Positions 8,333 to 16,853 are shown, counted from the first letter of the stretch. The stretch: 64,000 nt of DNA from DASRBN01 sp035294305 (GCA_035294305.1 DATGLD010000051.1:1-64000); one strand, 5' to 3'. The notes: generated by a model not told the origin, from the sequence alone. Numbers and translations: made by a program.

Positions 8333-9676
8333 ATGGGCCAATGGTTCCAGAAGTTTATCGCGAGCAGCATCTACGGTGAGGTGAGCGATGCTACGATACA
8401 GGGATATTTACGCTCGGCAAGCCAGATCGAGGAGGTCTGGCAACAAATCGACGACGATGTAGATGCACTCATCCTGCAGGGCATGGCCCCATGGGATGCG
8501 TATGCCAGAATGGGACACGCGCTGGCTTTCGTGCGCGCCTGCCGCACGAATATCGTATTTGTACAGGAATTGCTGAAAGCCTATACCCCCGCGAAGACCG
8601 GTGATGCACATTATCTGCCCAGAGTGACCTACGACCAGGCGTTGGCGCTCTGCGAACATATTGAGCCATACCTTGAGGAGGCCATAAAAGCATCGTCGAA
8701 CCCGGACTACGTGCCTGCCTCCTATTCCCTGCCGCTTCCGTTTGGCCCGCATATACGCGGCGCGAACCCGCGCTTCCCACTGCCTCACCTGCAAGGGATC
8801 ATCGGGGCCGCACAGCAAATGCGAGACTGGGCCGCCGGGCTACTGGCGAAATACGAGCTTGCGCTGGATGCGGCCAGATTGCCCGTACCACCCACGGTGT
8901 CGGCACATCGTGAGCAGATGAAAGGCGAATTGCGGCTCGGAGATTTTCACCTGCGTACCGGAACCGATATGGTTGGTCAGATTAGCCAGGGGCAGGTTAC
9001 GGATGAGTTAAGTGATAAGGCCGAGGGATTCCTCTGGGAGGCCATGGAGAGCTTCTTCAAGGTAAGCCAGCTGGTCGCGAATCCGGCATTACATGCGCGA
9101 CCAGCTTACAAGGTTTCCGACACAGAAAATTACGGGCAACACTATCACGACAAACAAAATTTCCACCAGGAACCAATCAGGAGGACACCCGCACCGCCCG
9201 ATTCACCCACACCGCAGGTGTCTCCTGCGCCAGCACTTGCACCAACGGAGCCGGATGTAGCTGATCTGTTTAATGCGGTCATCGCCGAGCCAGATGTGAC
9301 TCAGAGACCAGCTGAGCAGCCGTCGCCCAATGTATCACAAATGCTGAACCAGATGGTAGCCGAGCCTGAGACAAGCAGGAACGCGCCGGCACAACCGGCT
9401 CCTGATGTTTCAAATATGTTGAATCAGGTGATTGCCACACCAGGTGCGGTTCAGGAGACACCAGCTCCACCTGTTCCTGACGCTCCCGACCTGCTAAGCC
9501 AGGTAATCTCCGGGCCTGATACCATCCAGAATACATCTAACCTGCCGGCACAGAAAAGGTCTCCCTTAGAAGACCACAAAAAGCCTCCGAACGAACCAGC
9601 CGCGGAAAGTAGCGTACTAGACCTGCTCTCCGAGGTTTGTGGAGAGCAGCAGGATACCAATAGACAAAACCAGTAA
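8333..9676 (+). CDS. Unrecognised protein with a C-terminal 25-residue tandem repeat
   Basis: I do not recognise this 447-residue protein. Residues 1-275 are soluble and mostly helical, rich in Ala, Gln and aromatic residues, without membrane segment or signal. Residues 280-305 are a Pro-rich linker. From residue 307 a unit of the form PDVSxMLNQVIAEPxxxQ repeats at 307, 332, 357 and 382, exactly 25 residues apart, with a fifth degenerate unit near 425 (SSVLDLLSEV). Each unit looks like a short amphipathic helix between Pro-rich spacers, as in multivalent peptide-binding tails. A GGGGAAG site lies just before the ATG. The PspA-like gene follows after 28 bases, so they are likely co-transcribed. 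Confidence 0.75.
   Translation: MGQWFQKFIASSIYGEVSDATIQGYLRSASQIEEVWQQIDDDVDALILQGMAPWDAYARMGHALAFVRACRTNIVFVQELLKAYTPAKTGDAHYLPRVTYDQALALCEHIEPYLEEAIKASSNPDYVPASYSLPLPFGPHIRGANPRFPLPHLQGIIGAAQQMRDWAAGLLAKYELALDAARLPVPPTVSAHREQMKGELRLGDFHLRTGTDMVGQISQGQVTDELSDKAEGFLWEAMESFFKVSQLVANPALHARPAYKVSDTENYGQHYHDKQNFHQEPIRRTPAPPDSPTPQVSPAPALAPTEPDVADLFNAVIAEPDVTQRPAEQPSPNVSQMLNQMVAEPETSRNAPAQPAPDVSNMLNQVIATPGAVQETPAPPVPDAPDLLSQVISGPDTIQNTSNLPAQKRSPLEDHKKPPNEPAAESSVLDLLSEVCGEQQDTNRQNQ
9251..9640 (+). repeat. Diverged 75-bp tandem repeat within the coding region
   Basis: Four units start at 9251, 9326, 9401 and 9476, an exact 75-bp period, and encode the repeated helix motif. A fifth partial unit lies near 9605. 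Unit sequences have diverged at the DNA level while the Leu/Asn-Gln-Val/Ile pattern is kept, which suggests selection on the protein. Confidence 0.7.
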
Positions 9677-9704
9677 ATATTCAGAGAAGAAAGGACAGTT
9701 CAAA

Positions 9705-10463
9705 ATGGGTTTGTTTGATCATTTGAAATTTGTAACCGGAATGAAGGCTGAAAATGCTTTGCAAAAGGCCGAAGACCCGGCCGAGGTGTTTAATTACAGC
9801 TACACCAAACAGTTGGAGCAGCTTCAGCAGCTGCGCCAGGGCCTTGTAACCATCGTGCAGAACGAGAAGCATATCGAATTGCTCGAGGCGCAGGTCGAGG
9901 CGCAGCAGAATCGCCTGCAACAGCAGGCCCAACAGGCTATGCAGCAAGGGCGGGAAGACCTGGCCCGCCTCGCACTTCAACGTAAAGAGGCGCTGGCTGC
10001 CCAGGTTGAGGGATATAAGCAGCAACTTGAGCAACTCCAGGCACAACATCAGAAAATTGAGCAACTTGTGCAGCAAGCGGAACAAAGGATCGCGACTTTT
10101 GGCTCCCAGAAGGAGATGGTTGAGGCCCAGTACCAGGCTGCGCAGGCATCTGTCCATATCGGTGAGATCGCGACAGGCATCTCCAAAGAATCCTCCGAGA
10201 TGAATCTCGCTATGCAGCGCGCCCAGGAGCATGTCTTGCAGATGCAGTCACGCGCATCCGCCATCGATGCGCTGCTGGACTCCGGCGCGCTTGGCGATCA
10301 AGGACTGCTTGGCGGTGGCAACTCAACCGATCTGGATCGCCAGCTGGCTCAAATCTCCTCGGAGCACAACGTCGAAGCAGAACTGGCTGCGATGCGACAA
10401 CAGATCGGAGGGCCACCTGCCCAGCAGGGGCTTTTGACAGAATCATCCTCTAAGGGAGAATGA
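9705..10463 (+). CDS. PspA/IM30 family coiled-coil protein
   Basis: A 252-residue protein. MGLFDHLKFVTGMKAENALQ is followed by KAEDPAEVFNYSYTKQLEQL, the hallmark of PspA/IM30 proteins in Actinobacteria and Chloroflexota. Residues 45-200 form a long Gln/Glu/Ala coiled coil. PspA/IM30 proteins assemble into helical rods related to ESCRT-III and protect or remodel the inner membrane under stress. The C-terminal 45 residues are low complexity with no extra domain. The ATG at 9705 has AAAGGA nine bases upstream; an in-frame start 66 bases earlier lies within the preceding gene and lacks the family N-terminus. It sits between the tandem-repeat protein and the VWA protein. Confidence 0.85.
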   Translation: MGLFDHLKFVTGMKAENALQKAEDPAEVFNYSYTKQLEQLQQLRQGLVTIVQNEKHIELLEAQVEAQQNRLQQQAQQAMQQGREDLARLALQRKEALAAQVEGYKQQLEQLQAQHQKIEQLVQQAEQRIATFGSQKEMVEAQYQAAQASVHIGEIATGISKESSEMNLAMQRAQEHVLQMQSRASAIDALLDSGALGDQGLLGGGNSTDLDRQLAQISSEHNVEAELAAMRQQIGGPPAQQGLLTESSSKGE

Positions 10464-10585
10464 TTTTCTGGCTTTGCAGGTGCCTATTCAATAGATGGAC
10501 GGAGAAACCATGCCTCTGTACATCATGATAGTAGCGCATGGTCTAGAACGAAATAGCATTGAAATGACAAAAGGAGATTTTGCAA

Positions 10586-11245
10586 ATGTATACCACTAGC
10601 GGCCCGAATTCGGCTTCAAACGACCAGCCTGCCCCAACCGAACAGGAGAAGGAGCCGATGCTCCTGCTCGACACCACCGGTTCTATGAATTACGGCACTT
10701 CGGAGAACGATCCGACGCCGCGCAAAGATACCATCCGCGAGGCGATCAGTATTATCGTGGCTCGCCTGGCCGCTGCCGATAGCCAGGCCGCCAGGGAGGA
10801 AGAAGGTGGCGGCCTGCGTACCGTCACCTTCGCCGATGGGCGAGCATTCGATATCGGCGATCTGAATCCCAATAACTTGCAGCAGAAATGGAGCCAGATC
10901 CGCTGGGCCGGTGGCACGCGCATCATGCCCGGCTTCAACCAGTTGCTCAAGACGTATACCGACGAGTTCGGGTCAGAGCCCGCGGCGGAACGCCCGCTGC
11001 TTTTGGCCCTGGTCATCACCGACGGTGAGGCTGATGATACCGATACATTCCAGAGCACGGTAGCACGAGCGGCAGGGAACATGTATGTGGTGCTGGCAAT
11101 TATTGGCTATGGACCCGAGCACGACCGGGCGCTACGAGCCTACCAGCAGGTTGAGGCGCAAAATGCCCATGTCAAGGTGATGTCATTTGGCGGCGAGACC
11201 GACCCCGAAAAGATTGCTAACGCGCTCTTCCATATGATTGAGTAG
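10586..11245 (+). CDS. VWA domain protein with an intact MIDAS motif
   Basis: A 219-residue soluble protein that is almost wholly one von Willebrand A domain. The metal-ion-dependent adhesion site is complete: DTTGS at residues 29-33, Thr111 in GGTRIMPG and Asp146 in VITDGEAD. It resembles TerY-like/chloride-channel-type VWA proteins rather than secreted adhesins, since no signal peptide or membrane helix is present. AAGGAG lies nine bases before the ATG; a TTG two codons earlier is too close to that site. A 122-base gap separates it from the PspA-like gene with no terminator visible, so it may be read from the same transcript. The partner is unknown. Confidence 0.8.
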   Translation: MYTTSGPNSASNDQPAPTEQEKEPMLLLDTTGSMNYGTSENDPTPRKDTIREAISIIVARLAAADSQAAREEEGGGLRTVTFADGRAFDIGDLNPNNLQQKWSQIRWAGGTRIMPGFNQLLKTYTDEFGSEPAAERPLLLALVITDGEADDTDTFQSTVARAAGNMYVVLAIIGYGPEHDRALRAYQQVEAQNAHVKVMSFGGETDPEKIANALFHMIE

Positions 11246-11274
11246 CAGCAACCTTCCGTCTCACACACAAGACT

Positions 11275-11317
11275 GCACGGCCCGGAAACAGCCTGAAATC
11301 GGCTTCCGGGCCGTGCG
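11275..11317 (+). terminator. Hairpin after the VWA gene
   Basis: GCACGGCCCGGAA and TTCCGGGCCGTGC form a perfect 13-bp stem, with a loop that can pair further (CAGCCTG...CGGCTT). It begins 29 bases after the stop codon. There is no long T-run, so it may be a weak or factor-assisted terminator. Confidence 0.6.
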
Positions 11318-11354
11318 CAATGTTTAAAGCGCTCCAATAACCGGCAAATATGAC

Positions 11355-11389
11355 TTGACAGGTTACAATTAAAATAGTATAATGTAACC
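11355..11389 (+). promoter_or_regulatory. Consensus promoter overlapped by an inverted repeat
   Basis: TTGACA at 11355-11360 and TATAAT at 11378-11383 are separated by 17 bases: a perfect sigma-A consensus. GGTTACA at 11361-11367 and TGTAACC at 11383-11389 form an inverted repeat that lies exactly between and over the promoter elements, the usual position for a repressor operator. The downstream gene starts at 11451. Confidence 0.65.
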
Positions 11390-11450
11390 ATCATACTGAA
11401 TTTAGATAGTTATGACATTTTTCTTCTCAAGTGAAAAGGGAAGGACGCTC

Positions 11451-11792
11451 ATGGATACATCACTATTGACTGCTCTGATCTTAACGGCCACCACCATGGG
11501 CCTCATAATCGCGTTTGTCGCCTATCAAATATATCAAATGCAGTGGTTGAAGCATCATGGAAGACGGATTGTCGCGATGGTTACATCGATACGACATGAA
11601 ATGGGAAAAACGCCGGCTGGCTTTACACGGGACAATTATTATGTAACAGCCACGTGGACTCATCCCAGAACCGGCCAAACCTATACCTTCTGGACATGGA
11701 TGATGAACCGGGTTCCAGATTACCAAAAAGGAAGCCTGGTTCCAGTTTTGATTGATCCGAACCATCCAAAGCGGTTTGCTATGGAGCTTTGA
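11451..11792 (+). CDS. Small membrane protein, DUF3592-like
   Basis: A 113-residue protein. Residues 5-27 form one membrane helix, followed by a basic stretch and a beta-rich domain with the pattern YYVTATWTHPRTGQTYTFW ending in VPVLIDPNHPKRF. This pattern (a query for material between two membrane-proximal strands, ending in DP.NP) resembles DUF3592 proteins of unknown function. The ATG at 11451 has GGAAGGA seven bases upstream; an ATG 39 bases earlier lacks a ribosome site. It stands alone behind the strong promoter at 11355-11383. Confidence 0.6.
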   Translation: MDTSLLTALILTATTMGLIIAFVAYQIYQMQWLKHHGRRIVAMVTSIRHEMGKTPAGFTRDNYYVTATWTHPRTGQTYTFWTWMMNRVPDYQKGSLVPVLIDPNHPKRFAMEL

Positions 11793-11798
11793 TTGCTA

Positions 11799-12812
11799 TT
11801 AGCTCGACCAGGCGCCGGTTACGCTAACCTTAGCGGTGATATCCGAGAGGCCGATGAGATGAAGGCTTAAAGTTCCTGACTTCCCATCGCTATTAATCGT
11901 GATCGTGTTGCTGGCGGTTGGATCAATTACCCAATTCTTCGGCGTGCTGCCGCCCTGCTGATCTAACGTCGTTGCAACCTTGGGGAAGGTATACGTACCG
12001 GGGCCATTATAGCCAAGCGCCGCGAATAGAAAGTTGTAGTTTGCATTTCCAATGGAGCCGCTGGCATTGCCTACATAGCCCTGCTGGCCCTGGTAGGTAA
12101 GGGGGCCGCAGCCCATGAACGATGAGATCACCATATTTCCGCTCACCGCGCCGGAGAAGGTCAGGTTGGCTGAATGGCTGGCATTTGCTATGCAGGACGA
12201 AACGGGTGTGAATTTCGTCGCCGGATTGGACGAAGCGCCCGAAGTATTCGACTGAGACGAGGGTGAGGTAGTATGGTGCAGCAAGGCAAATGCGCCCCCA
12301 CCAATCGCGATCACAATGATTGCCACGATAGCGACCAGTAACCAGGGAGGAATAGCGCCCCTGGAGGTCTTGCCCCCTTGCTGTGGAAATTGCGGGGGAG
12401 GTCCACCAGGTTGAGAAGGCTGCTGGAAGTGCTGAGGCTGCGACGGCTGGAATGGTGGAGGCGTTTCAGGCCGGGAAAATTGCTGGAACTGCTGAGAGGA
12501 TTGTTGAGGCTGTTGAGGCTGTGGCGATGGGAATTGAGCCGGAAATGCCTGCTGCGGCTGCTGCGGTGAGGGCCTGAACTGCGGGGCCTGTGGTAAAGGG
12601 GCCTGGAATTGTGATGGTTGCGAAGACGGTTGGGGCGCCCCCGGTGTTGGAAAAGGTGATGCCGGATTAGCACGCGCCATCTCACTCGACTGCGGCGCTC
12701 CTTGCGCTATTGAAATGCCGGGCTGGTTCGCCGGTACTGGCGAGCGCCCGCAATTGCCACAAAAACGCGCATCATCCGCTAATTGCGCTCCACAAAATTG
12801 ACAGCGTTGCAT
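11799..12812 (-). CDS. Zinc-ribbon membrane protein with a Pro/Gln-rich linker
   Basis: A 337-residue protein with four parts: an N-terminal zinc ribbon (CQFCGAQL then FCGNCGR, two CxxC pairs in residues 1-25), a Pro/Gln/Phe low-complexity linker to about residue 150, a membrane helix near residues 157-180 (LLVAIVAIIVIAIGGGAFALL), and an external domain of about 150 residues rich in Gly, Ser and Thr, with two Cys that may form a disulfide. The function is unknown; the architecture is common in Chloroflexota and Actinobacteria. GGAGG lies seven bases before the ATG at 12812. The protein at 62490-63152 shares the zinc-ribbon plus Pro-rich layout but not the rest. Confidence 0.7.
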   Translation of the reverse strand: MQRCQFCGAQLADDARFCGNCGRSPVPANQPGISIAQGAPQSSEMARANPASPFPTPGAPQPSSQPSQFQAPLPQAPQFRPSPQQPQQAFPAQFPSPQPQQPQQSSQQFQQFSRPETPPPFQPSQPQHFQQPSQPGGPPPQFPQQGGKTSRGAIPPWLLVAIVAIIVIAIGGGAFALLHHTTSPSSQSNTSGASSNPATKFTPVSSCIANASHSANLTFSGAVSGNMVISSFMGCGPLTYQGQQGYVGNASGSIGNANYNFLFAALGYNGPGTYTFPKVATTLDQQGGSTPKNWVIDPTASNTITINSDGKSGTLSLHLIGLSDITAKVSVTGAWSS

Positions 12813-12938
12813 GTAACTTCCTCCTGCCGGTAAATTTTTCCAGAGAGTACCACAAACCACGAGCGCATACAATAGGGCATTTTGCAAAATTCGTGATACA
12901 ATTGCTACAAATTACTTGAAAAAAGAGGAGTTGGATGT

Positions 12939-13862
12939 ATGCCAATCGCAATTCTTGTTCATGGCGGCGCTGGTACTGCCACGCCTGAGCGTGTAGAGAT
13001 TCTTCAGGCCGGATGTAAAGAGGCGGCGCATGTAGGATGGCGTATTTTGCAGTCTGGCGGTCCGGCGTTGGATGCTGTGGAAGCGGCGGTGCGTGCGCTC
13101 GAAGATAACCCCCATTTTAACGCGGGCACAGGCGCTTGCTTGAATACTGAGGGAAATATCGAACTCGATGCTGGTATAATGGATGGCCAGGCATTGGCGG
13201 TCGGGGCTATTGCCGGTGTTGAACTGATCAAAAATCCTGTTCACCTGGCGCGCAAAGTGCTTGAGAGCCCGCATGTTTTGCTGGTGGGCAAGGGAGCTAT
13301 AGAATTTGCGCGCGCGCATGGAATATCGCAATGTACATTCGAGGATTTGCTGACAGAACGCCAGTTTGAGATATGGAAATCGCAGCAAGAAGTTCGTGGA
13401 GGCCAGGAGCCCCGCTATCACCGGCGCGAGGTGGGGTCGATAACGCACCAGGAAGAGAAACACGGCACGGTTGGAGCAGTAGCGCTTGACATGTCGGGCA
13501 GACTAGCGGCAGCAACCTCGACGGGCGGCATTTTTAATAAATATCCTGGCCGTGTGGGCGATTCGCCTCTGGTGGGGTGCGGCTTTTATGCTGACGATCA
13601 GGCCGCGATATCCTGCACGGGCGATGGTGAAGATTTTGTGCGCCTGCTGCTTGCCAAACGCGCTGCCGATTTTGTGGCGCGTGGCGCTACCGCGCGCGAA
13701 GCGGCAGAGGCAGCTATTGCTGTGCTGGGCGAAAAAGCTACCGGTAGGGGCGGCTTGATCGTCGTGGACCGGCTAGGAAATCTCGGTTTCGCCTGGAACT
13801 CGCGCAATATGTCGCATGCCTATATGACCGAGGGTCTGGAAGAGCCTGTCGCGGGTATATGA
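12939..13862 (+). CDS. Isoaspartyl peptidase / type 2 L-asparaginase (Ntn hydrolase)
   Basis: A 307-residue precursor that cleaves itself before the nucleophile Thr177 in KHGTVGAVALD to give alpha and beta chains. Other family landmarks are HGGAG at residues 8-12, FNAGTG at 60-65, ELDAGIMDG, the STGG loop (GRLAAATSTGGIFNKYPGRVGDSPLVG) and the STTGxGE-equivalent CTGDGE. The enzyme removes isoaspartyl dipeptides and asparagine. GAGGAG lies eight bases before the ATG. The next gene, MazG-like, follows almost directly, so they form a two-gene unit divergent from the zinc-ribbon gene. Confidence 0.9.
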   Translation: MPIAILVHGGAGTATPERVEILQAGCKEAAHVGWRILQSGGPALDAVEAAVRALEDNPHFNAGTGACLNTEGNIELDAGIMDGQALAVGAIAGVELIKNPVHLARKVLESPHVLLVGKGAIEFARAHGISQCTFEDLLTERQFEIWKSQQEVRGGQEPRYHRREVGSITHQEEKHGTVGAVALDMSGRLAAATSTGGIFNKYPGRVGDSPLVGCGFYADDQAAISCTGDGEDFVRLLLAKRAADFVARGATAREAAEAAIAVLGEKATGRGGLIVVDRLGNLGFAWNSRNMSHAYMTEGLEEPVAGI

Positions 13863-13882
13863 GGAAAGAGAGGAATGACCGC

Positions 13883-14212
13883 ATGCGCACGCTGGTAGAG
13901 GTTCAGCAAGAAGTAGATCACCTTATCAAAGAAGAGTGGCATAGTCATTATTGGCACCCGCTCTCAAGCCTGGCACGGCTCACCGAGGAGGTGGGCGAAC
14001 TGGCGCGTGAGATCAATCACCGCTACGGTGAGAAACCCAAAAAGGCAGCTGAGGACGAGGGGAATCTGAGCGCTGAGTTGGGGGATATTCTCTATATTGT
14101 AGCTTCGCTGGCAAATTCTACCGGTGTGGACCTCGATCGCGCGTTCGGTGAAGTAATGGCGAAGTATCGTCGTCGCGATGCACAACGCTGGGCATCCGAG
14201 CAGAATCAATGA
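13883..14212 (+). CDS. MazG-like nucleotide pyrophosphohydrolase
   Basis: A 109-residue all-alpha NTP-PPase. LTEEVGELAREI supplies the first metal-binding EExxE cluster and LSAELGDILYIVASLAN the second ExxD motif. This is the single-domain MazG form that hydrolyses (d)NTPs to monophosphates, possibly housecleaning non-canonical nucleotides. The start at 13883 has GAGAGG nine bases upstream. An alternative ATG at 13859 overlaps the asparaginase stop (ATGA) and would add eight residues; both are possible. The 3' end overlaps the convergent pseudokinase gene by seven bases. Confidence 0.8.
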   Translation: MRTLVEVQQEVDHLIKEEWHSHYWHPLSSLARLTEEVGELAREINHRYGEKPKKAAEDEGNLSAELGDILYIVASLANSTGVDLDRAFGEVMAKYRRRDAQRWASEQNQ

Positions 14213-15369
14213 AAGAAGAATTGGCCCGCAAAATAACCGACCAGGAAGAACAGGGCAAATGCAACCAGTCCGATGACCAGGATCAAGAGCGCCGGAGAAA
14301 CACCTTTCTTTTTAACAACAAGTTCCGGGTAAGGCCCCTGGTTCATCGCCTGCGGCTTATGCGAGAAATCGGCGACCGTCTGTGAGGCAGCTAGCGATGG
14401 CGGAGCCGGGAGTTTGATACTTTGTTGTTCCGAGCGATAGTTTGCCAGTCCCTGTACCGGTTGTTCGGTATCTCTGGTTGGGAGCCTGGGAGCGATTGCT
14501 GGCCCCACGGGCGCGTGATACCCCGCGCTAAGGGGCTCTTCATGGGCAAAGGTGCTATTTATATATACCGGGGTAGGAATCGGCGGCTCAAAGCGGTCCG
14601 CGAGTATTTTCAGGTTTTCATAGAGCGCTTCAGGGGTGCTGATGTGCTGTGGGTGCAGGCGTACCACCGCACGTGCCACAGTTTCACATAATTCTGGCGG
14701 GTTACCGCGTGCGAAACGCAAACCACCATCCGGCGGCGGCTCGACAGCTGTAGCCCCGGCCGGTCGTGAAGTGAGCAGTTGGTAAAGCAGCAGGCCGACC
14801 GCGCGCGTATCATCGTCGCGGCGTCCTTCGGTCAGTTGTCCCCATGGCTGGTCGCGGTCTGAGACAGGTATTCCGCTTCCTCCTACAGGACACCAGCTTT
14901 CAAAATAGGTAAGATCGCTCGGCAGCGCAAAGTTGTTCACACGGACAAGGCCGCCGCGCTCACGCACAATTGCACCGGGTGTGAGGTCGCCATGACAGGT
15001 GTGGCGCGAAGGGCTGGCAGCATAGATCAGAGCTTTGCAAATTTGACAGCCCAGGTCGGCGACCTCATAAGGCGAAAGCGGTGTTTTCAATAGCGCTGAA
15101 AAATCTTCGCCCGCTACATATTCCTGCACGATATACAGCGCCTCAGATTCAGAGACGATATCGTAGATGCCCACGATGTTGGGGTGCGAGAAAGAGGCGG
15201 TCATCTTGATGGCGAGTTGGTAGGTAGGGATATAAGGAGCAGGCACAACTTTCACCGCAACGCGGCGCTGCAATACCTGGTCCGTGCCTGAAAACACCGC
15301 GCAAATGTGCACCGGCTGAATAGGATGTTCCAGCAAATAACGCTTACTAATAACCCGTCCGGTTTCCAC
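14206..15369 (-). CDS. Membrane-anchored Ser/Thr kinase-like protein, predicted pseudokinase
   Basis: A 387-residue protein. Residues 10-265 match the bacterial protein kinase fold: VAVKVV with the ATP-anchoring Lys40, HPNIVGIYD, and a hinge at IVQEYVAGED. The glycine-rich loop is unrecognisable, the catalytic loop reads HGDLTPGAIV (Asp128 kept, Asn replaced), and the metal-binding DFG is NFA at 146-148. Loss of the DFG aspartate predicts no or very weak phosphotransfer. After a Pro-rich linker, residues 357-380 form a C-terminal membrane helix, so the kinase-like domain faces the cytoplasm. It follows the ROK gene in the same direction with 16 bases between them, suggesting co-transcription. 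Confidence 0.75.
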   Translation of the reverse strand: METGRVISKRYLLEHPIQPVHICAVFSGTDQVLQRRVAVKVVPAPYIPTYQLAIKMTASFSHPNIVGIYDIVSESEALYIVQEYVAGEDFSALLKTPLSPYEVADLGCQICKALIYAASPSRHTCHGDLTPGAIVRERGGLVRVNNFALPSDLTYFESWCPVGGSGIPVSDRDQPWGQLTEGRRDDDTRAVGLLLYQLLTSRPAGATAVEPPPDGGLRFARGNPPELCETVARAVVRLHPQHISTPEALYENLKILADRFEPPIPTPVYINSTFAHEEPLSAGYHAPVGPAIAPRLPTRDTEQPVQGLANYRSEQQSIKLPAPPSLAASQTVADFSHKPQAMNQGPYPELVVKKKGVSPALLILVIGLVAFALFFLVGYFAGQFFFH

Positions 15370-15385
15370 AATGAGCCTCGTACAT

Positions 15386-16510
15386 CTAAATATCCTGTAA
15401 AGCTAGCATAACCGCGCCCGTAATGTTCGCATTGGAACCCAATGTACCCTGGATGATACGCACGGGCTGGCTCACGGGCAAACACAAGTCGTCTAATCGC
15501 GCCTGCAAGGGGGTGATCAAGAGATCGCCTGCCTGGGCTACCTGGCCGCCCAGAATAATAACGCCTGGATTTATTAAATGAACGATATTTGCCAGCGCAA
15601 TTGCCAGAGACTCATGTACATCATGAACGATACGCTGCGCAACTTTGTCACCCTCGCCTGCCAGGAGAAATACCTGCTCGGCGGTAATACGTTCAGCCCT
15701 GGAGCCGGTAACACGCCGGATGGCGGCCTCGGTTTCTGGATACTCAACGGAAAGTCCGATCATGGTGCGGGCGATTGCCTGCGCCGAGGCGATAGCTTCC
15801 AGGTGGCCGTAGCCCCCGCACGAACACTTCGGCCCATTCTCTTTGACGATCATATGCCCGATTTCCCCGGCCGTACAGGTGGCGCCATGATAAATATTAC
15901 TGTTGATGACTAACCCACCGCCGATACCACGCCCCAATCCAACATAAAGTACTATGCGTTCGGTCTTACGAGAGGTTTCCCCCTCTTCGCACAGCGCACC
16001 GGCGCGTGTCTCCGCCAGCGCGGCCGCGTTAGCATTGTTATCGATGATGCAAGGGATATCAAGCTTTTGTTCCAGGTAATCCTGTAAAGGGAAATCGTTC
16101 CAGGAATGGGCGTGATGCAGCATGCGAACAACCCCGCGCGAGGCATCCACCAGGCCGCCGACAGCTACACCTACGCGCAGTATACGCCCATCTTGCAGCT
16201 TGTCAGGCGTCGTTACCTCGTTGTACATGCTATCGATCAGGCCCAGCACTGTCTGCGTATCCGGCACATAGTCCAGTGGGCGGCGCACTTTATGCAGTAT
16301 CTGGCCTTGAAGGTTGGCCAGCGCTACCGATTGATGCGAGCCACTGCCGCTGATCTCTATTCCGACCACGTATCCTTGTGTTGCCAGCAACTTTCCCGTA
16401 ATCCTGCTAGCAGGCGATGATAGCGGGCCAGAATTTCCGGCAACTGTTCCATATGCATGGGGGAGCATCCCTTGCTGTGTAGTCAAAAAGCTAACCTCCA
16501 TCTTTACCAT
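15386..16510 (-). CDS. ROK family protein (sugar kinase-like)
   Basis: A 374-residue protein of the ROK family. An ATP-binding start lies in GYVVGIEISGSG near residue 46; VGVAVGGLVD, DNNANAAALAE and LYVGLGRGIGGGLVI follow. The sugar-binding and zinc region reads GEIGHMIV then CSCGGYGHLEA near residue 235: the usual CxCGxxGCxE motif with the third Cys replaced by His. No helix-turn-helix is present, so it is more like a glucokinase than a NagC/Mlc repressor. The N-terminal 40 residues are an unusual Ser/Gly-rich extension; initiation at an internal Met is possible since no clear ribosome site precedes 16510. Confidence 0.8.
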   Translation of the reverse strand: MVKMEVSFLTTQQGMLPHAYGTVAGNSGPLSSPASRITGKLLATQGYVVGIEISGSGSHQSVALANLQGQILHKVRRPLDYVPDTQTVLGLIDSMYNEVTTPDKLQDGRILRVGVAVGGLVDASRGVVRMLHHAHSWNDFPLQDYLEQKLDIPCIIDNNANAAALAETRAGALCEEGETSRKTERIVLYVGLGRGIGGGLVINSNIYHGATCTAGEIGHMIVKENGPKCSCGGYGHLEAIASAQAIARTMIGLSVEYPETEAAIRRVTGSRAERITAEQVFLLAGEGDKVAQRIVHDVHESLAIALANIVHLINPGVIILGGQVAQAGDLLITPLQARLDDLCLPVSQPVRIIQGTLGSNANITGAVMLALQDI

Positions 16511-16689
16511 ACCTGAGGATGGGAATCAAGAGCGTGCCTGGCGTATGTAGCCTTTTACTCCTGGCCTGGCATTTCCTACTAGCACTATACCGACTGCCTC
16601 CAAGGTGGATAACGTCCTATCGGGACAATGGCAACAGTATATCATATTGCGGTCGCTTACGAATAGTCCTGTATAGTGCGCAAGTGGAA

Positions 16690-16752
16690 AGGCGACCACA
16701 AAGGTATGCCTCTACAATCTTCACTCAGGGGTGTACTCTTGTGGTCGCCTCT
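16690..16752. repeat. Dispersed intergenic repeat, family A, inverted pair (copies 5 and 6)
   Basis: AGGCGACCACAAAGGTATGC at 16690-16709 and GTGTACTCTTGTGGTCGCCT at 16731-16750 are inverted copies that form a long hairpin. They lie in the 343-bp gap between the divergent ROK and YcxB-like genes. Nothing else was recognised in that gap except AT-rich sequence near 16780-16815 that could hold the promoter for the rightward gene. Confidence 0.6.
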
Positions 16753-16853
16753 CGGCCCTCTGTATGTCTTTCCCCATCCAACTATTGCATTGCAAACGCC
16801 CCCTTGATACAATAAAGGGGATAATCAAAGATACAGCAGATCGAGCAGGTAGT

